A DNA stretch of 64,000 nt from the NCBI RefSeq assembly GCF_034653275.1, contig NZ_JAYEES010000002.1, forward strand, positions 496,001 to 560,000. Reading direction: 5' to 3'. The notes under the pieces were generated by a model. It was not told where the DNA came from, made no database searches, and worked only from the letters and a program-made list of their open reading frames with translations. This stretch comes from Nitrospirillum sp034653275 (GTDB lineage Bacteria; Pseudomonadota; Alphaproteobacteria; Azospirillales; Azospirillaceae). Positions 44,547 to 53,557 of this stretch are shown here, piece after piece (the first letter of the stretch is position 1; each line of letters begins with the position of its first letter). The position numbers were made by a program, and so were the translations under genes.

Positions 44547-44863
44547 GGGGTCCTGGCCTCTGGTCGCGAAAGGGACGCTGGGCCTGGGGGCTTCCGGTCG
44601 GACCACGGGGATGGGGCGGCACCCGTGGTGACCGCTCGGGGGGCATGGTTCCGCCCCACATTCGCTTTCCCTCCCGCCGTCCGCCGGTGGCCCCGGGGCA
44701 CCAACGATACGCATGGGTGCACCCTGACGCGGGGTTAGGCATTTGTGAAATCGAACGATGCGATGGGACGCTAACGGTTTGGGTGATGATGCGGTGCCGC
44801 CTGCCGAATGCCGCGTTCAGCCCCCACCTGCCGCTGGCAGGCAGGGACCGGACGCGGTCTGCG
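44547..44863. other. 317-base interval between hydrolase and chemoreceptor genes
   Basis: No convincing gene. It should hold the promoter of the hydrolase-FAH operon. A small hairpin (CCTGCC-GCT-GGCAGG) at 44827-44841 lies downstream of the chemoreceptor stop but has no T tract. Confidence 0.5.
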
Positions 44864-47044
44864 TTACGCCGCGCGGATCTTGGCCAGGAAGCCATCGACG
44901 GCCTGACCCAACCGCCCGGTTTCGTGGGAGATCTCGCCAGAGACCTTCATGACCTGGCTTGCCGCCTTCCGCGTGTCGGCCGCAGCTTGGGTGACGCCCT
45001 GGATGGTCACCGTGACCTCCTGCGTTCCGCTGGCCGCCTGTTGGACGTTGCGGGCGATCTCGGCGGTGGCCGCGTTCTGCTCCTCCACCGCCGAGGCGAT
45101 GCCCGTGGTGATGCTGCGCATTTCCTCGATCACCCGGCCCACGCCCTGGATGGTCGTCGCGGAGTCCCGCGCCACCTGCTGCATGTTGGCGATTTGCTGG
45201 GCGATCTCGTCGGTCGCCTTGGCCGTCTGGTTGGCCAGGCTTTTGACTTCCGACGCCACGACGGCGAAGCCCTTGCCGGCGTCGCCCGCCCGCGCCGCCT
45301 CGATGGTGGCGTTCAGCGCCAGCAGGTTGGTTTGCCCTGCGATGGAGGAGATCAGCTCCACCACATTGCCGATCTTCTCGGCCGCCGTGGTCAGGCCCAT
45401 GATCTGGGCGTTGGCCGCGTCCGCCGTCCGCACCGCGTCCGTGGCGATGGTCGTGGACTTGGCCACCTGGCCGGCGATCTCCTTGATCGAGACGGACAGT
45501 TCTTCCGTGGCGGCGGCGACGGTCTGCACGTTGGCGCTGGCCTCCTGCGAGCCTTCAGCCACCAGATTGGCCTGGCTGTTGGTTTGGTCCGCCGTGGCCG
45601 TCATGCTGGTGGCGGCCCCACCCATCTGGTCGGCGGCGCCGCTTAGGGTGGCCACCACCGCCTTGACGCTCGCTTCCAGTTCGCTCGCCATGCGCCCCAG
45701 GGTCTCCCGCCGTTCCGCCTCGGCGGCGGCTTGCATGGCGCCGCGTTCCTGTTCGGCCCGCCGCAGGTCGGCTGCCATCTTGTTCAGGGCTTGCGCCAGG
45801 GTCCCGGTCTCATCCTGCTGATCGACCACTAGGTCCTTGTCAGCCCGGCCGCCCGCCACGTCTTCCGCGAAGTGGGCGCTGGCGCGGATGGGGCGGGCGA
45901 TGCCGCGGGCCACGAACCACATACCGCAGACGGCGCCGGCGGCGATGGCCAACGCCACGGCCAGTTGCAGCATGGTGTCGCGATTGCCGCGCTGCCGCAG
46001 CGCGTCGTCCAGGGCTGTCGCCTCCGCCAGGGCCACTGGCCGCGGCACATCCACCAGCACGGACCAGGGCGTCTTGGTCCGGCCCAAGGTGATGGGGGCG
46101 AACGCCTTGACGGAGTCGGAAACGGTATCTTCCGTCACCTGCTCTTTACCCGCCTGGATGACCGCCAAGTCGGCCTGCCAATTGTGGTCGAAGCGCTCGA
46201 AGGAGCTGCCGATGGCGTCCGGATGTTCGCTGGACGCGACGATCAGGCCCTTGTGGCTGATGATGGTGACCGACGCCTTGCCACTGAAGACCGAGGCCTT
46301 CACCTGTTCGGCCAGTTGCTGCACGAAAGCCAAGTCGAAGTCGGCACCGGCAACGCCGCGAAACTTGCCATCGATCATGATGGGCACCGACATGGTGGCC
46401 AGGTAGACGTTCTTGCCCTGCACGATATAGGGCAGGGGATCGAGGATGCTTTCACCGCCGCCGCCCTGCGGTCCGATATACCATCCCCCCTTCATGACCC
46501 CATTGGGATGCAGCTCATGGCTGTCGTATTCCACCAGCGGCTGGATGGCGACATGGCCCGAGGCGTCGCGGGTCCAATAGGGCAGGAAACGGCCTGTGGC
46601 GTCTGAACCCGCCTCATGACGGTCCTTGAACGCCGTATCCTGGCCATCCAGGGCGTCGGGCTCCCAGGCGCTGTAGGTCCCGTTGAACCGGGGGTTGGCT
46701 TTCAGGACGTTCAGCAGCACGGCGTTGAACTGCGCGCGGCGCAGTGCTGGCGCGGTGCTGACTTTATCCTGGGCGTCGGCCAGCACTTCGAACGTCCGGG
46801 CCATGTCGCGGGCGCTGTCGAACGCCCCATCCAGGGTGGACCGGATGACACCGGCCTGGGTGGAGGCCAGTGTCTGCAAGCTTTCCCGCGTTTTGTTATC
46901 GGACAATTGCCCGACTTGCTCGCCAACGAAGGCTTTGGTGTTGCTGGACGCGATCAGTCCATAGCCCACCAGAGCACCCGTCGCTCCCAAGACGCACAAC
47001 GCGGAAAGTAAACTGATCTTTGTCTGTAACGATTTAAAACGCAT
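44864..47044 (-). CDS. Methyl-accepting chemotaxis protein with double Cache sensor
   Basis: A 726-residue chemoreceptor. N-terminal membrane helix (residues 9-32), periplasmic dCache_1 sensor (about 35-350, with YSAWEPDALDG, RFLPYWTRDASG and IQPLVEYD), second membrane helix (about 357-380), HAMP domain (about 380-435) and cytoplasmic signalling domain with the hairpin tip IAGQTNLLALNATIEAARAG. It would steer motility toward or away from a small ligand bound in the periplasm. It stands between the hydrolase operon and a TonB receptor, so its ligand may be the compound metabolised by the locus; this is inference. Confidence 0.93.
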   Translation of the reverse strand: MRFKSLQTKISLLSALCVLGATGALVGYGLIASSNTKAFVGEQVGQLSDNKTRESLQTLASTQAGVIRSTLDGAFDSARDMARTFEVLADAQDKVSTAPALRRAQFNAVLLNVLKANPRFNGTYSAWEPDALDGQDTAFKDRHEAGSDATGRFLPYWTRDASGHVAIQPLVEYDSHELHPNGVMKGGWYIGPQGGGGESILDPLPYIVQGKNVYLATMSVPIMIDGKFRGVAGADFDLAFVQQLAEQVKASVFSGKASVTIISHKGLIVASSEHPDAIGSSFERFDHNWQADLAVIQAGKEQVTEDTVSDSVKAFAPITLGRTKTPWSVLVDVPRPVALAEATALDDALRQRGNRDTMLQLAVALAIAAGAVCGMWFVARGIARPIRASAHFAEDVAGGRADKDLVVDQQDETGTLAQALNKMAADLRRAEQERGAMQAAAEAERRETLGRMASELEASVKAVVATLSGAADQMGGAATSMTATADQTNSQANLVAEGSQEASANVQTVAAATEELSVSIKEIAGQVAKSTTIATDAVRTADAANAQIMGLTTAAEKIGNVVELISSIAGQTNLLALNATIEAARAGDAGKGFAVVASEVKSLANQTAKATDEIAQQIANMQQVARDSATTIQGVGRVIEEMRSITTGIASAVEEQNAATAEIARNVQQAASGTQEVTVTIQGVTQAAADTRKAASQVMKVSGEISHETGRLGQAVDGFLAKIRAA

Positions 47045-47248
47045 GGTATTTTCCCGGATTGTGTGGGCCGGCGAAGTCGGCGCTTATCCGGAACAAAATA
47101 CATATGTAGTTTTTCTTGCGGGTGATCCAGATCAACGGGAAATGGTTAATTACTCCAACCACATACCAACGGATATGTTCGCGATGTGATCGTATTTTTA
47201 ATACAATTTCCATTTGGATTGAACGTTGAGGACTGTCTCCTCTCTTCG

Positions 47249-47284
47249 TAAAAAAGGGCCGCCGGCGGGAAGTCCGGCGGCCCC
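47249..47284 (-). terminator. Rho-independent terminator of the second TonB receptor gene
   Basis: On the minus strand GGGGCCGCCGG, loop ACTTCCCG, CCGGCGGCCC, then TTTTTT. It lies about 90 bases past the receptor stop. A further GC-only stem (CGCCCCGCC with its complement, about 47333-47366) lies in between and lacks a T tract. Confidence 0.88.
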
Positions 47285-47374
47285 GAGGTACCTTCCAGGG
47301 GGCCAACCCGAGGAAGGGAACTGGGGACGATCGCCCCGCCCTGGTGGTACGGCCGGGGCGGGGCGGTCCTGACA

Positions 47375-49861
47375 TCAGAAATCGTATTTCAGGCGCACAT
47401 AATAATAGCCGCCGTCGTAGCCGTAGGGGCTGCTGAAGGAATACTGCTGGCCGACGCCATAGGTGCCGAACTCCGGCCGGATCTTGGCGGGGTACTTGTC
47501 GCCCACGTTCTGGCCGCCGACGCTGGCGGTCAGGTCGTCCAGCACCTTGTATGAAACCTCGGCGTCGAAGATCCAGGCGGGGTCGAAGTTCTGGCCCAGG
47601 CAGGTGGTGCCGCAGATGCTGACGTTGTCCTCCCACGCGCCGAAATAGCTGGCGCGGCCCAGGATGCTGAACTTGCCGATGTCCCACACGCCGGTCAGCG
47701 TGGCGCGATAGTGCGGGCTTTCGTTCTGCAGGTCCTGCACCTGGCCCAGGCCGATGACCGTGGGGTTGTACTTGGTGACGACCGTGTGGTTGATGTTCAT
47801 GGCCGCCGTGGCGTGCAGCTCGCCCGCCGTGTCCAGGTCGAAGGTCTTGTTGGCGACGATGTCCACACCCTGGGTGCGGGTGTCGAAGCCGTTGGCGAAG
47901 TAGTTCACCTGGCCGCCCACGCCCACCGCCGCCAGCGCCGGCTGGGCGACGATGTCGGCCGCCGTCACCGAATAGGTGCTGGTGATGCCGATGCGGTCCT
48001 CGACCTTGATGTTGTAGTAGTCGACGGTCAGGTTGACCTTGTAGGGCAGGTCGAAGACCAGGCCGCCGGCGATGTTGAACGAGGTCTCGGGCTTCAGGGC
48101 CTGGGCACCGTAATAGCGGGCGATGGCGCTGCCCACGGGATAGGTGCCCTGTTCCACCGGGTTGCCGTTCTGGAAGATGGTGGTGACCTTCGACACGTTC
48201 TCCTGCCCGGGCGTCGGCGCGCGGAAGCCGGTGTTGACGGAGGAGCGGACGGCCAGCCAGTCGGTCAGCTGGTAGCGGCCGGTGACCTTCCAGTTGGTGG
48301 TGTTGCCGAAGTCGCTGAAATCCTCATAGCGCAAGGCGAACCCCAGGCTGAGGTCCTTGATCACGTCGGCTTCGGCGTCGGCGTAGAAGGCGTAGTTGCT
48401 GCGCGGAAACTGGCCGGCGTCGGTGGGGGTGAAGCCGGGCATGCCGTTGGACCCCACCGGCACGTAGGCGGCGTAGGGGCCCGAGGTGTAGGACGCGGCG
48501 TCGCCGGGGGTGATGGTATAGGTCTCGCGCCGGTATTCGGCGCCGCCGGCCAAGGTCAGGGGGCTGGCCAGCCAATCGATGTGGACCGGATAGGTCAGGT
48601 CCAGGTTGAGGTCTGTTTCCTCCTGCGTCTGGGTGCCCACGTAGAACTGGGTGGGGCTGACGGCCCCCAACGAGGGATTGACCGTGTTGGTCAGGTTGTA
48701 GCGCACCTCGTCCCGGCCATAGCTGGCGCTGGCATCGATGATCAGGCCGGACTTCAGCGTGGTCTTGTAGCCGCCGGTGATGCTGCTATCCAGGATGTCG
48801 CCATAGAACCAGGGGTGGTAGCCACCGGGGTAGACGCTGGCCCAGGAGAAAGTGCCGCCGCTGGTCAGGGGGAAGGTCGTGCCCAGCCAGCTGCTGACCG
48901 GGTCGCGGTAGTAGAAGCTTTCCTTCTCATTGCTGTGGCCGAAGTTGCCGAACAGGTAGATCTTGGAATTGTCGGTCAGGTCGACGCCGCTGTTGATGAA
49001 CAGGCGCTCCGCCTCCACCGCGTTGTCGCCCCAGCGCTGGTTGGGCGTGGGATAGCCCTTGGGGCCCGGGTTGTAGCCGGACGCCTTCAGGTCGGTGACG
49101 TCGCTGCGCTCCACACCCCGGTCGGTGGGGTCGTTCTTCTGGTACTCGGCGCTGATGTTGACGAAGCCGCGGTCGCCCAGGGGCAGGCCGGAATTCACCT
49201 GGATGTGGCCGGTGGCGCCGTCGCCGGCATAGTCCTGGCCCCATTGCACGATGATGCTGCCGCCGTCGGCGGCATCCTTCAGGGTGAAGTTCATGACGCC
49301 GGCGATGGCGTCAGACCCGTATTGGGCGGAGGCGCCGTCGCGCAGCACCTCCAGCTGCTTGATGGCGATGGCCGGGATCTGGTTCAGGTCGGCCCCCTGC
49401 GAGCCCGAGGTCTGGGCGTCGCCGGCGATCTGCACCAGGGCGGAGCGGTGGAACCGCTTGCCGTTGATCAGCACCAGGGTCTCATCCGGCGGCAGGCCGC
49501 GCAGCGTCGGCGGGCGCACGATGCCCGAGCCGTCGTCGCTGGAGAAATGGCCGACGTTGAAGGAGGGCACCAGGGTACGGATCAGGTCCTGCGTATCGCT
49601 GCCGGCCTGGCGTTCCAGATCCTCCGGTGTGAAGACGTCGACGGGGGAGGGGCTGTCGGCCACCGAGCGATCGATACGGCGCGTGCCCGTCACGATGATC
49701 TCGCTGAGGTTGTCCGCGTCGGCGGGTGCCGTCGCGGCCCAGGCCCCGGATGACATCGAAATGGAGGCCAGCGCCGTGCCGGCCAGAAGAGTCAGCGCAG
49801 TAAAAACGCGCGCACGGCGCCATTCAGGCGCGGAACACCGCGCGCTGCCGCGAAATCCCAT
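47375..49861 (-). CDS. TonB-dependent outer-membrane receptor
   Basis: An 828-residue receptor with a long signal region (residues 1-42, charged start, then LTLLAGTALASISMSSGAWA), TonB-box-like LSEIIVTGTRR, plug domain (PTLRGLPPDETLVLINGKRFHRS, QYGSDAIAGVMNFTL) and a barrel ending in VRLKYDF. The pattern SGSQGADLNQIPAIAIKQLEVLRDGASAQYG is typical of the large receptor group in oligotrophic proteobacteria. The ATG at 49861 follows GGGAG. It lies within the putative ring-cleavage locus and could import its substrate; the ligand is unknown. Confidence 0.93.
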   Translation of the reverse strand: MGFRGSARCSAPEWRRARVFTALTLLAGTALASISMSSGAWAATAPADADNLSEIIVTGTRRIDRSVADSPSPVDVFTPEDLERQAGSDTQDLIRTLVPSFNVGHFSSDDGSGIVRPPTLRGLPPDETLVLINGKRFHRSALVQIAGDAQTSGSQGADLNQIPAIAIKQLEVLRDGASAQYGSDAIAGVMNFTLKDAADGGSIIVQWGQDYAGDGATGHIQVNSGLPLGDRGFVNISAEYQKNDPTDRGVERSDVTDLKASGYNPGPKGYPTPNQRWGDNAVEAERLFINSGVDLTDNSKIYLFGNFGHSNEKESFYYRDPVSSWLGTTFPLTSGGTFSWASVYPGGYHPWFYGDILDSSITGGYKTTLKSGLIIDASASYGRDEVRYNLTNTVNPSLGAVSPTQFYVGTQTQEETDLNLDLTYPVHIDWLASPLTLAGGAEYRRETYTITPGDAASYTSGPYAAYVPVGSNGMPGFTPTDAGQFPRSNYAFYADAEADVIKDLSLGFALRYEDFSDFGNTTNWKVTGRYQLTDWLAVRSSVNTGFRAPTPGQENVSKVTTIFQNGNPVEQGTYPVGSAIARYYGAQALKPETSFNIAGGLVFDLPYKVNLTVDYYNIKVEDRIGITSTYSVTAADIVAQPALAAVGVGGQVNYFANGFDTRTQGVDIVANKTFDLDTAGELHATAAMNINHTVVTKYNPTVIGLGQVQDLQNESPHYRATLTGVWDIGKFSILGRASYFGAWEDNVSICGTTCLGQNFDPAWIFDAEVSYKVLDDLTASVGGQNVGDKYPAKIRPEFGTYGVGQQYSFSSPYGYDGGYYYVRLKYDF

Positions 49862-50059
49862 ATGAAGTCTCCCAGATTATCGTTTCGATACGCTTCTGGG
49901 TCGCTTCGTGGTGATTTATCCCTATTTGCCCGTTTCGCGCTTGCGGCACGTTTTGCTCTTGGGGGAAGCGTACGGGACGCGACTTAGGGTTGGGGATGCG
50001 ACATTTCGCCTTCGGCTGAACGGGTTATGACCGTGCCGTGACGCCGAGGGGCGCGGGCA

Positions 50060-50485
50060 TCAGCGCAGGAGGGGGCTGTCAGGGGCCAAGGCCAGGTACA
50101 GCCAGCCGTCCTCGATGACCAAGGGCAAGGATGCCAAGGACATACCACGGCAGGGCCCATCGGTGCACAGGCCCGTGTCGGCCTCGAAATGGGCGCCGTG
50201 GGCGTAGCACAGGATGCGCTGGCCGTCGCCGGACAGGAAGCGGTCCTTGCGGTATTCCAGCGGCACGCCCTGGTGGGGGCAGTGGTTGCGATAGACCCGG
50301 ATGCCGTCGCTGCGGCGCAGCGCGAACACCGTATCGCGGCCGGATTTCACCGGGTCGAAACCCCGCGCCTGGCCCACAGGCGGCAGGGCATCGAGGGCGC
50401 ACAGCGGGGTGCGAGGGCTCCCCTGATTTTGCCCCTGATCCTGCCCCGGGGCTGGCGCCCCGGGGATGTCGGATGGGACGGGCAC
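50060..50485 (-). CDS. Rieske [2Fe-2S] ferredoxin-like protein
   Basis: A 141-residue soluble electron carrier. The Rieske ligands are in YRNHCPHQGVPLEY (Cys-x-His) and ILCYAHGAHFEADTG (Cys-x-x-His), followed by the usual CTDGPCRGMSL. The first 30 residues are a Pro/Gln-rich extension. The best start is a GTG at 50485, one base after the stop of the extradiol dioxygenase gene; no ATG fits. The adjacency shows that the two are cotranscribed, which suggests that the ferredoxin serves a ring-hydroxylating or reactivating step for the dioxygenase pathway. Confidence 0.82.
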   Translation of the reverse strand: MPVPSDIPGAPAPGQDQGQNQGSPRTPLCALDALPPVGQARGFDPVKSGRDTVFALRRSDGIRVYRNHCPHQGVPLEYRKDRFLSGDGQRILCYAHGAHFEADTGLCTDGPCRGMSLASLPLVIEDGWLYLALAPDSPLLR

Positions 50486-50486
50486 C

Positions 50487-51422
50487 TTAGTGCGCGCCGC
50501 CCTTGGGCGGCGGGCCACTGGGGAACCACTTCTCCCGCGCCGTGAACAGGAACAGCTGGGAATTGTCGGCCCCCGGTGGACGGTGGCGGGCCTCCCACGC
50601 ATCGTCGTGCAGGTCCATGTCGGCGTCGTACTCCACATGGCAGCCCAGCGGGCTGTTGAAGTACCAGAACCAGTTGGACCCGAAGTAGTGGCGGCCCGGG
50701 CCCCAGAAGGTGGTGTAGCCCTTGGCTTCGAACTGGGTGCCGGCGTGCAGCACCTCGGTTCCGCTACCCAGGTGGAAGGTGAAATGCTCCACCCCCTTCA
50801 TGAAGGGCGGCGTCTGGATCAGGAACAGGGTGTGGTGGTCCTCCGTGCCCGCCGGGCGCAAGAAAGGGCCGACGCCGATGAACTTGTCCGTCAGGCGGAA
50901 GCCGAGGCGGTTCACGTAAAAGGCCTCCGCCTGCTCCATATTGGGGACGAACAGCACCACGTGCGACAGGGTGCGGGGCTCGACCTTCATGTCCCAGTCG
51001 ATGCCCAGCAGGTTGGGTCCGCGCTGGGGCGGGTGGCCGGGGGCGTTGGTCAGGTCAGGCGGTGCGGTGTAGGGCCGGCGGATGGTCAGCGCGAAGCTGA
51101 GATGGAAGCCGGAATCGTCATCGGCGTGCACGCTGCCGCCCTCACCCCGGCGCACCTCACGGTCCTTGGACAACTCGGCGGCGATGGCCTCCAGCGTCGC
51201 CGCGTCGCCCACGCCGTAGACGATCTCACGGATGGAGGGGGCGGGGCCGATGGCCGGCGGCAGGCGAGGGTCGTCGGCCGCGCGGATGATGACGCAGGTG
51301 CCGTCCAGCGCCTCGAACCGGCCGTCACCGGTCGGCTTCAGGCCGTAGTCCGTCAGGTACTGGCTGCAGGCGTCGACATCGTCGACACCGAACACCAGGG
51401 CGTCCGGTCCGATGATATTCAT
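50487..51422 (-). CDS. Extradiol ring-cleavage dioxygenase (VOC/type I family)
   Basis: A 311-residue dioxygenase with two VOC modules. The N-terminal one (DALVFGVDDVDACSQYLTDYGL) is structural. The C-terminal one carries the iron ligands His154 (LSHVVLF), His213 (EHFTFHLG) and Glu264 (CHVEYDAD), at almost the same positions as in the biphenyl extradiol enzyme BphC (146, 210, 260). It should open a catechol-like ring meta to the hydroxyls. The stop is next to the Rieske gene start. A divergent amidohydrolase gene lies 293 bases away. Confidence 0.9.
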   Translation of the reverse strand: MNIIGPDALVFGVDDVDACSQYLTDYGLKPTGDGRFEALDGTCVIIRAADDPRLPPAIGPAPSIREIVYGVGDAATLEAIAAELSKDREVRRGEGGSVHADDDSGFHLSFALTIRRPYTAPPDLTNAPGHPPQRGPNLLGIDWDMKVEPRTLSHVVLFVPNMEQAEAFYVNRLGFRLTDKFIGVGPFLRPAGTEDHHTLFLIQTPPFMKGVEHFTFHLGSGTEVLHAGTQFEAKGYTTFWGPGRHYFGSNWFWYFNSPLGCHVEYDADMDLHDDAWEARHRPPGADNSQLFLFTAREKWFPSGPPPKGGAH

Positions 51423-51565
51423 GAGGCGTTCATCTCCCGAGATATGGGGCCGCCCTCTCCCGCGGGGCGATCCAGCCTGAAATCTAGGGATCCGGTCGCG
51501 CTGTTAAAAACCGTTCCTATCCATTGCATGTATGGATGAAACCGATGGGTGGGGCGGCGGGCAGG

Positions 51566-51587
51566 GGCGGCATCTATGGATGCCGCC
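51566..51587. promoter_or_regulatory. Inverted repeat in the dioxygenase/amidohydrolase divergent region
   Basis: GGCGGCATC, spacer TATG, GATGCCGCC: a perfect 9-bp inverted repeat between two divergent genes. It is a plausible operator for shared control of the catabolic genes; no T tract follows. The related string TATGGATG also occurs at 51531-51538. Confidence 0.4.
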
Positions 51588-51715
51588 AATAAATCCGCAG
51601 CGGAAATATCCATTTCTCCATGGCCCGTCGCCCCGCCTAGCGTGTCCGCTCAACAAGACCCAGAGGGAGAGGCCCGGCCGCGCCACAGGGCGCCGCCGGG
51701 ATGGAGACCGCAGCC

Positions 51716-53074
51716 ATGCCCCGCACTTTCGTCCGTTGCCGCCGCCTGTTCACCGGGCTGGAGGATGGATCCCGCGCCGACCAGACCCTGGTGATCGAGG
51801 ATGGCCTGTTCACCCATGTCGGCCCCACGGCCGAAGCGCCGGCGCCCGGCCCGGATGATGATGTCCTTGGCGCCGGCGACCGTTTCGTCATGCCGGGCCT
51901 GGTGGATGCCCACACCCACATCGTCTTCGGCAACGCCCGCAGCGAGGAGGATATCGACTTCTGGGGCACGCCGGAGTTCCGGGCCCTGCGTGGCCTGTTC
52001 TTCGCCCAGCGGGTGCTGGCGGCGGGCTACACCTCCATCGTCGTGCCGGGGGATGCCGGCAACTGCAGCATTTCCGTCCGCGACGCCATCAACGCCGGCC
52101 TGTTCACTGGCCCCCGCATCGCCGCCAGCAGCTGCGTCATCGCCAACCGGCACAGCCTGAACGACTGGTTTCCCGAGCATGTCGGCACGCCGGATTATGT
52201 CACCGGCCGCCTGTGCACCACGCACGACGCCCAGATCGAGGAGGTGCGGCGCCAGGCCAAGGCCGGGGTGGACGTCATCAAGATCGCCATGGACGGCACC
52301 CATTTCCGTGAGGATGGCACCCACATCGCCGCCTTCACGCAGGACGAGATCGGCGCCATGGTGGCGGAGGCCCATCGCCTGGGCAAAAAGGTGGTGACCC
52401 ACGCCTATGGTAAAGAGGCGGTATTGTACGCCGCCCGGGCCGGGGTGGATGTCATCAACCACGCCTTCTTCGCCGACGACGAATGCATCGAAGCGATGTT
52501 GAAATCCGGCAGCCATGTCAGCCCCACCCTGACCTTCCTGCGCAACAACGTGGAATTCGGACAGCCGCACGAGCCCACCGCCGGTTCGGGCTACCAAGGG
52601 GCGCAGCGCCGCGTCATCGAGGTGGCCAGGCGCACCCTGGGCCGGATGCGCCAGGCCGGCGTGCCCTTCATGACCGGCAGCGACAGCGGCTTCGCCGTCA
52701 CCCCCTATGGCGAATGGCATGCGCGCGAGATCGAGATTCTGGTGGACTGGCTGGGCTTCACCCCGGCCCAGGCCCTGCGTGCCGCCACCAGCGTCTCCGC
52801 CCGCGCCATGCCGCGCGGCCACACCCTGGGCGCCATCGATCCCGGCCGGCGGGCGGACTTCATCTTCGTGGACGGTGATCCGCTGGCCGATGTCGCCGTG
52901 CTGCAGCGGCCTGGCGCCGTCACAGCCGTCCACATCGGCGGCGTGGCGGTGGCCGTGGAGGCGCGACGCTATGACCCATACAAGGTCACCCATCTCAGCA
53001 GCCTGAAATGGACGGACGTCTACACCCGCGACCGTGCCGCCGAGCTGGGCCTGTGGCACAGTGCGGCCCAATAA
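51716..53074 (+). CDS. Metal-dependent amidohydrolase
   Basis: A 452-residue amidohydrolase superfamily enzyme of the imidazolonepropionase/prolidase-like type. Metal-binding residues are in MPGLVDAHTHIVF (HxH), VIKIAMDGTHF (Lys), VVTHAYGKEAV and DVINHAFFADD (His) and MTGSDSGFAVTPYGEW (Asp). The small beta-domain parts at both ends are present (LVIEDGLFTHVG and GRRADFIFVDGDPLADV). The start ATG at 51716 follows GGAG at nine bases, better than an ATG five codons earlier. It is followed after 21 bases by a GlcG-like gene. Substrate probably a cyclic amide or amide formed in the pathway; inference. Confidence 0.88.
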   Translation: MPRTFVRCRRLFTGLEDGSRADQTLVIEDGLFTHVGPTAEAPAPGPDDDVLGAGDRFVMPGLVDAHTHIVFGNARSEEDIDFWGTPEFRALRGLFFAQRVLAAGYTSIVVPGDAGNCSISVRDAINAGLFTGPRIAASSCVIANRHSLNDWFPEHVGTPDYVTGRLCTTHDAQIEEVRRQAKAGVDVIKIAMDGTHFREDGTHIAAFTQDEIGAMVAEAHRLGKKVVTHAYGKEAVLYAARAGVDVINHAFFADDECIEAMLKSGSHVSPTLTFLRNNVEFGQPHEPTAGSGYQGAQRRVIEVARRTLGRMRQAGVPFMTGSDSGFAVTPYGEWHAREIEILVDWLGFTPAQALRAATSVSARAMPRGHTLGAIDPGRRADFIFVDGDPLADVAVLQRPGAVTAVHIGGVAVAVEARRYDPYKVTHLSSLKWTDVYTRDRAAELGLWHSAAQ

Positions 53075-53095
53075 GTCGCTTGAAGGGAGAACGCG

Positions 53096-53545
53096 ATGAC
53101 CGTGCTCAGCTGCACCGTGGCGCTGAAACTGGTGGAGGCCATCCTGGCCGAGGGCAAGGCGCGTGGCTTCGCGCCGCTGACCGCCGCCGTGCTGGACGCT
53201 GGCGGCCATGTGGTGGCGCTGGCGCGCGACGACGGGTCCAGCCTGCTGCGGCCGCAGATCGCCACGGGCAAGGCCTGGGGCGTGCTGGGCATGGGCTTCG
53301 GCGGGCGGGAGCTGGCGCAACGCGCCGCCAAGATGCCGGCCTTCTTTACCGCCGCCATCGAATTGGCCGACGGCAAGATGGTGCCGGTGCCAGGCGGGGT
53401 GCTGATCCGCGATGCCGACAACCGCATCGTCGGCTCGGTCGGCGTATCCGGCGACACCTCCGACAATGACGAAATCTGCGCCGTCGCGGCGCTGGCGGCG
53501 GTGGGCGGCCCGCTGGGCCTGAAGGCCGACACCGGTGCCGCCTGA
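53096..53545 (+). CDS. GlcG/HbpS-family protein
   Basis: A 149-residue protein of the GlcG/HbpS (DUF336) family, whose members bind haem or cobalamin-type cofactors or act beside catabolic enzymes. Visible marks: FAPLTAAVLDAGGHVVALARDDGSSLL, ATGKAWGVLGMGF, GGVLIRDADNRIVGSVGVSGDTSDNDE. No signal peptide is evident, so a cytoplasmic role is likely here. The ribosome site GGGAG lies six bases before the ATG, 21 bases past the amidohydrolase stop. The two are an operon divergent from the dioxygenase genes. Confidence 0.9.
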   Translation: MTVLSCTVALKLVEAILAEGKARGFAPLTAAVLDAGGHVVALARDDGSSLLRPQIATGKAWGVLGMGFGGRELAQRAAKMPAFFTAAIELADGKMVPVPGGVLIRDADNRIVGSVGVSGDTSDNDEICAVAALAAVGGPLGLKADTGAA

Positions 53546-53557
53546 CCTTCCAGCCCT

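Noticed and set aside
47333..47366. GC-only inverted repeat near the second TonB receptor stop as terminator
   Set aside because: It lacks a T tract; the hairpin at 47249-47284 is the better terminator.
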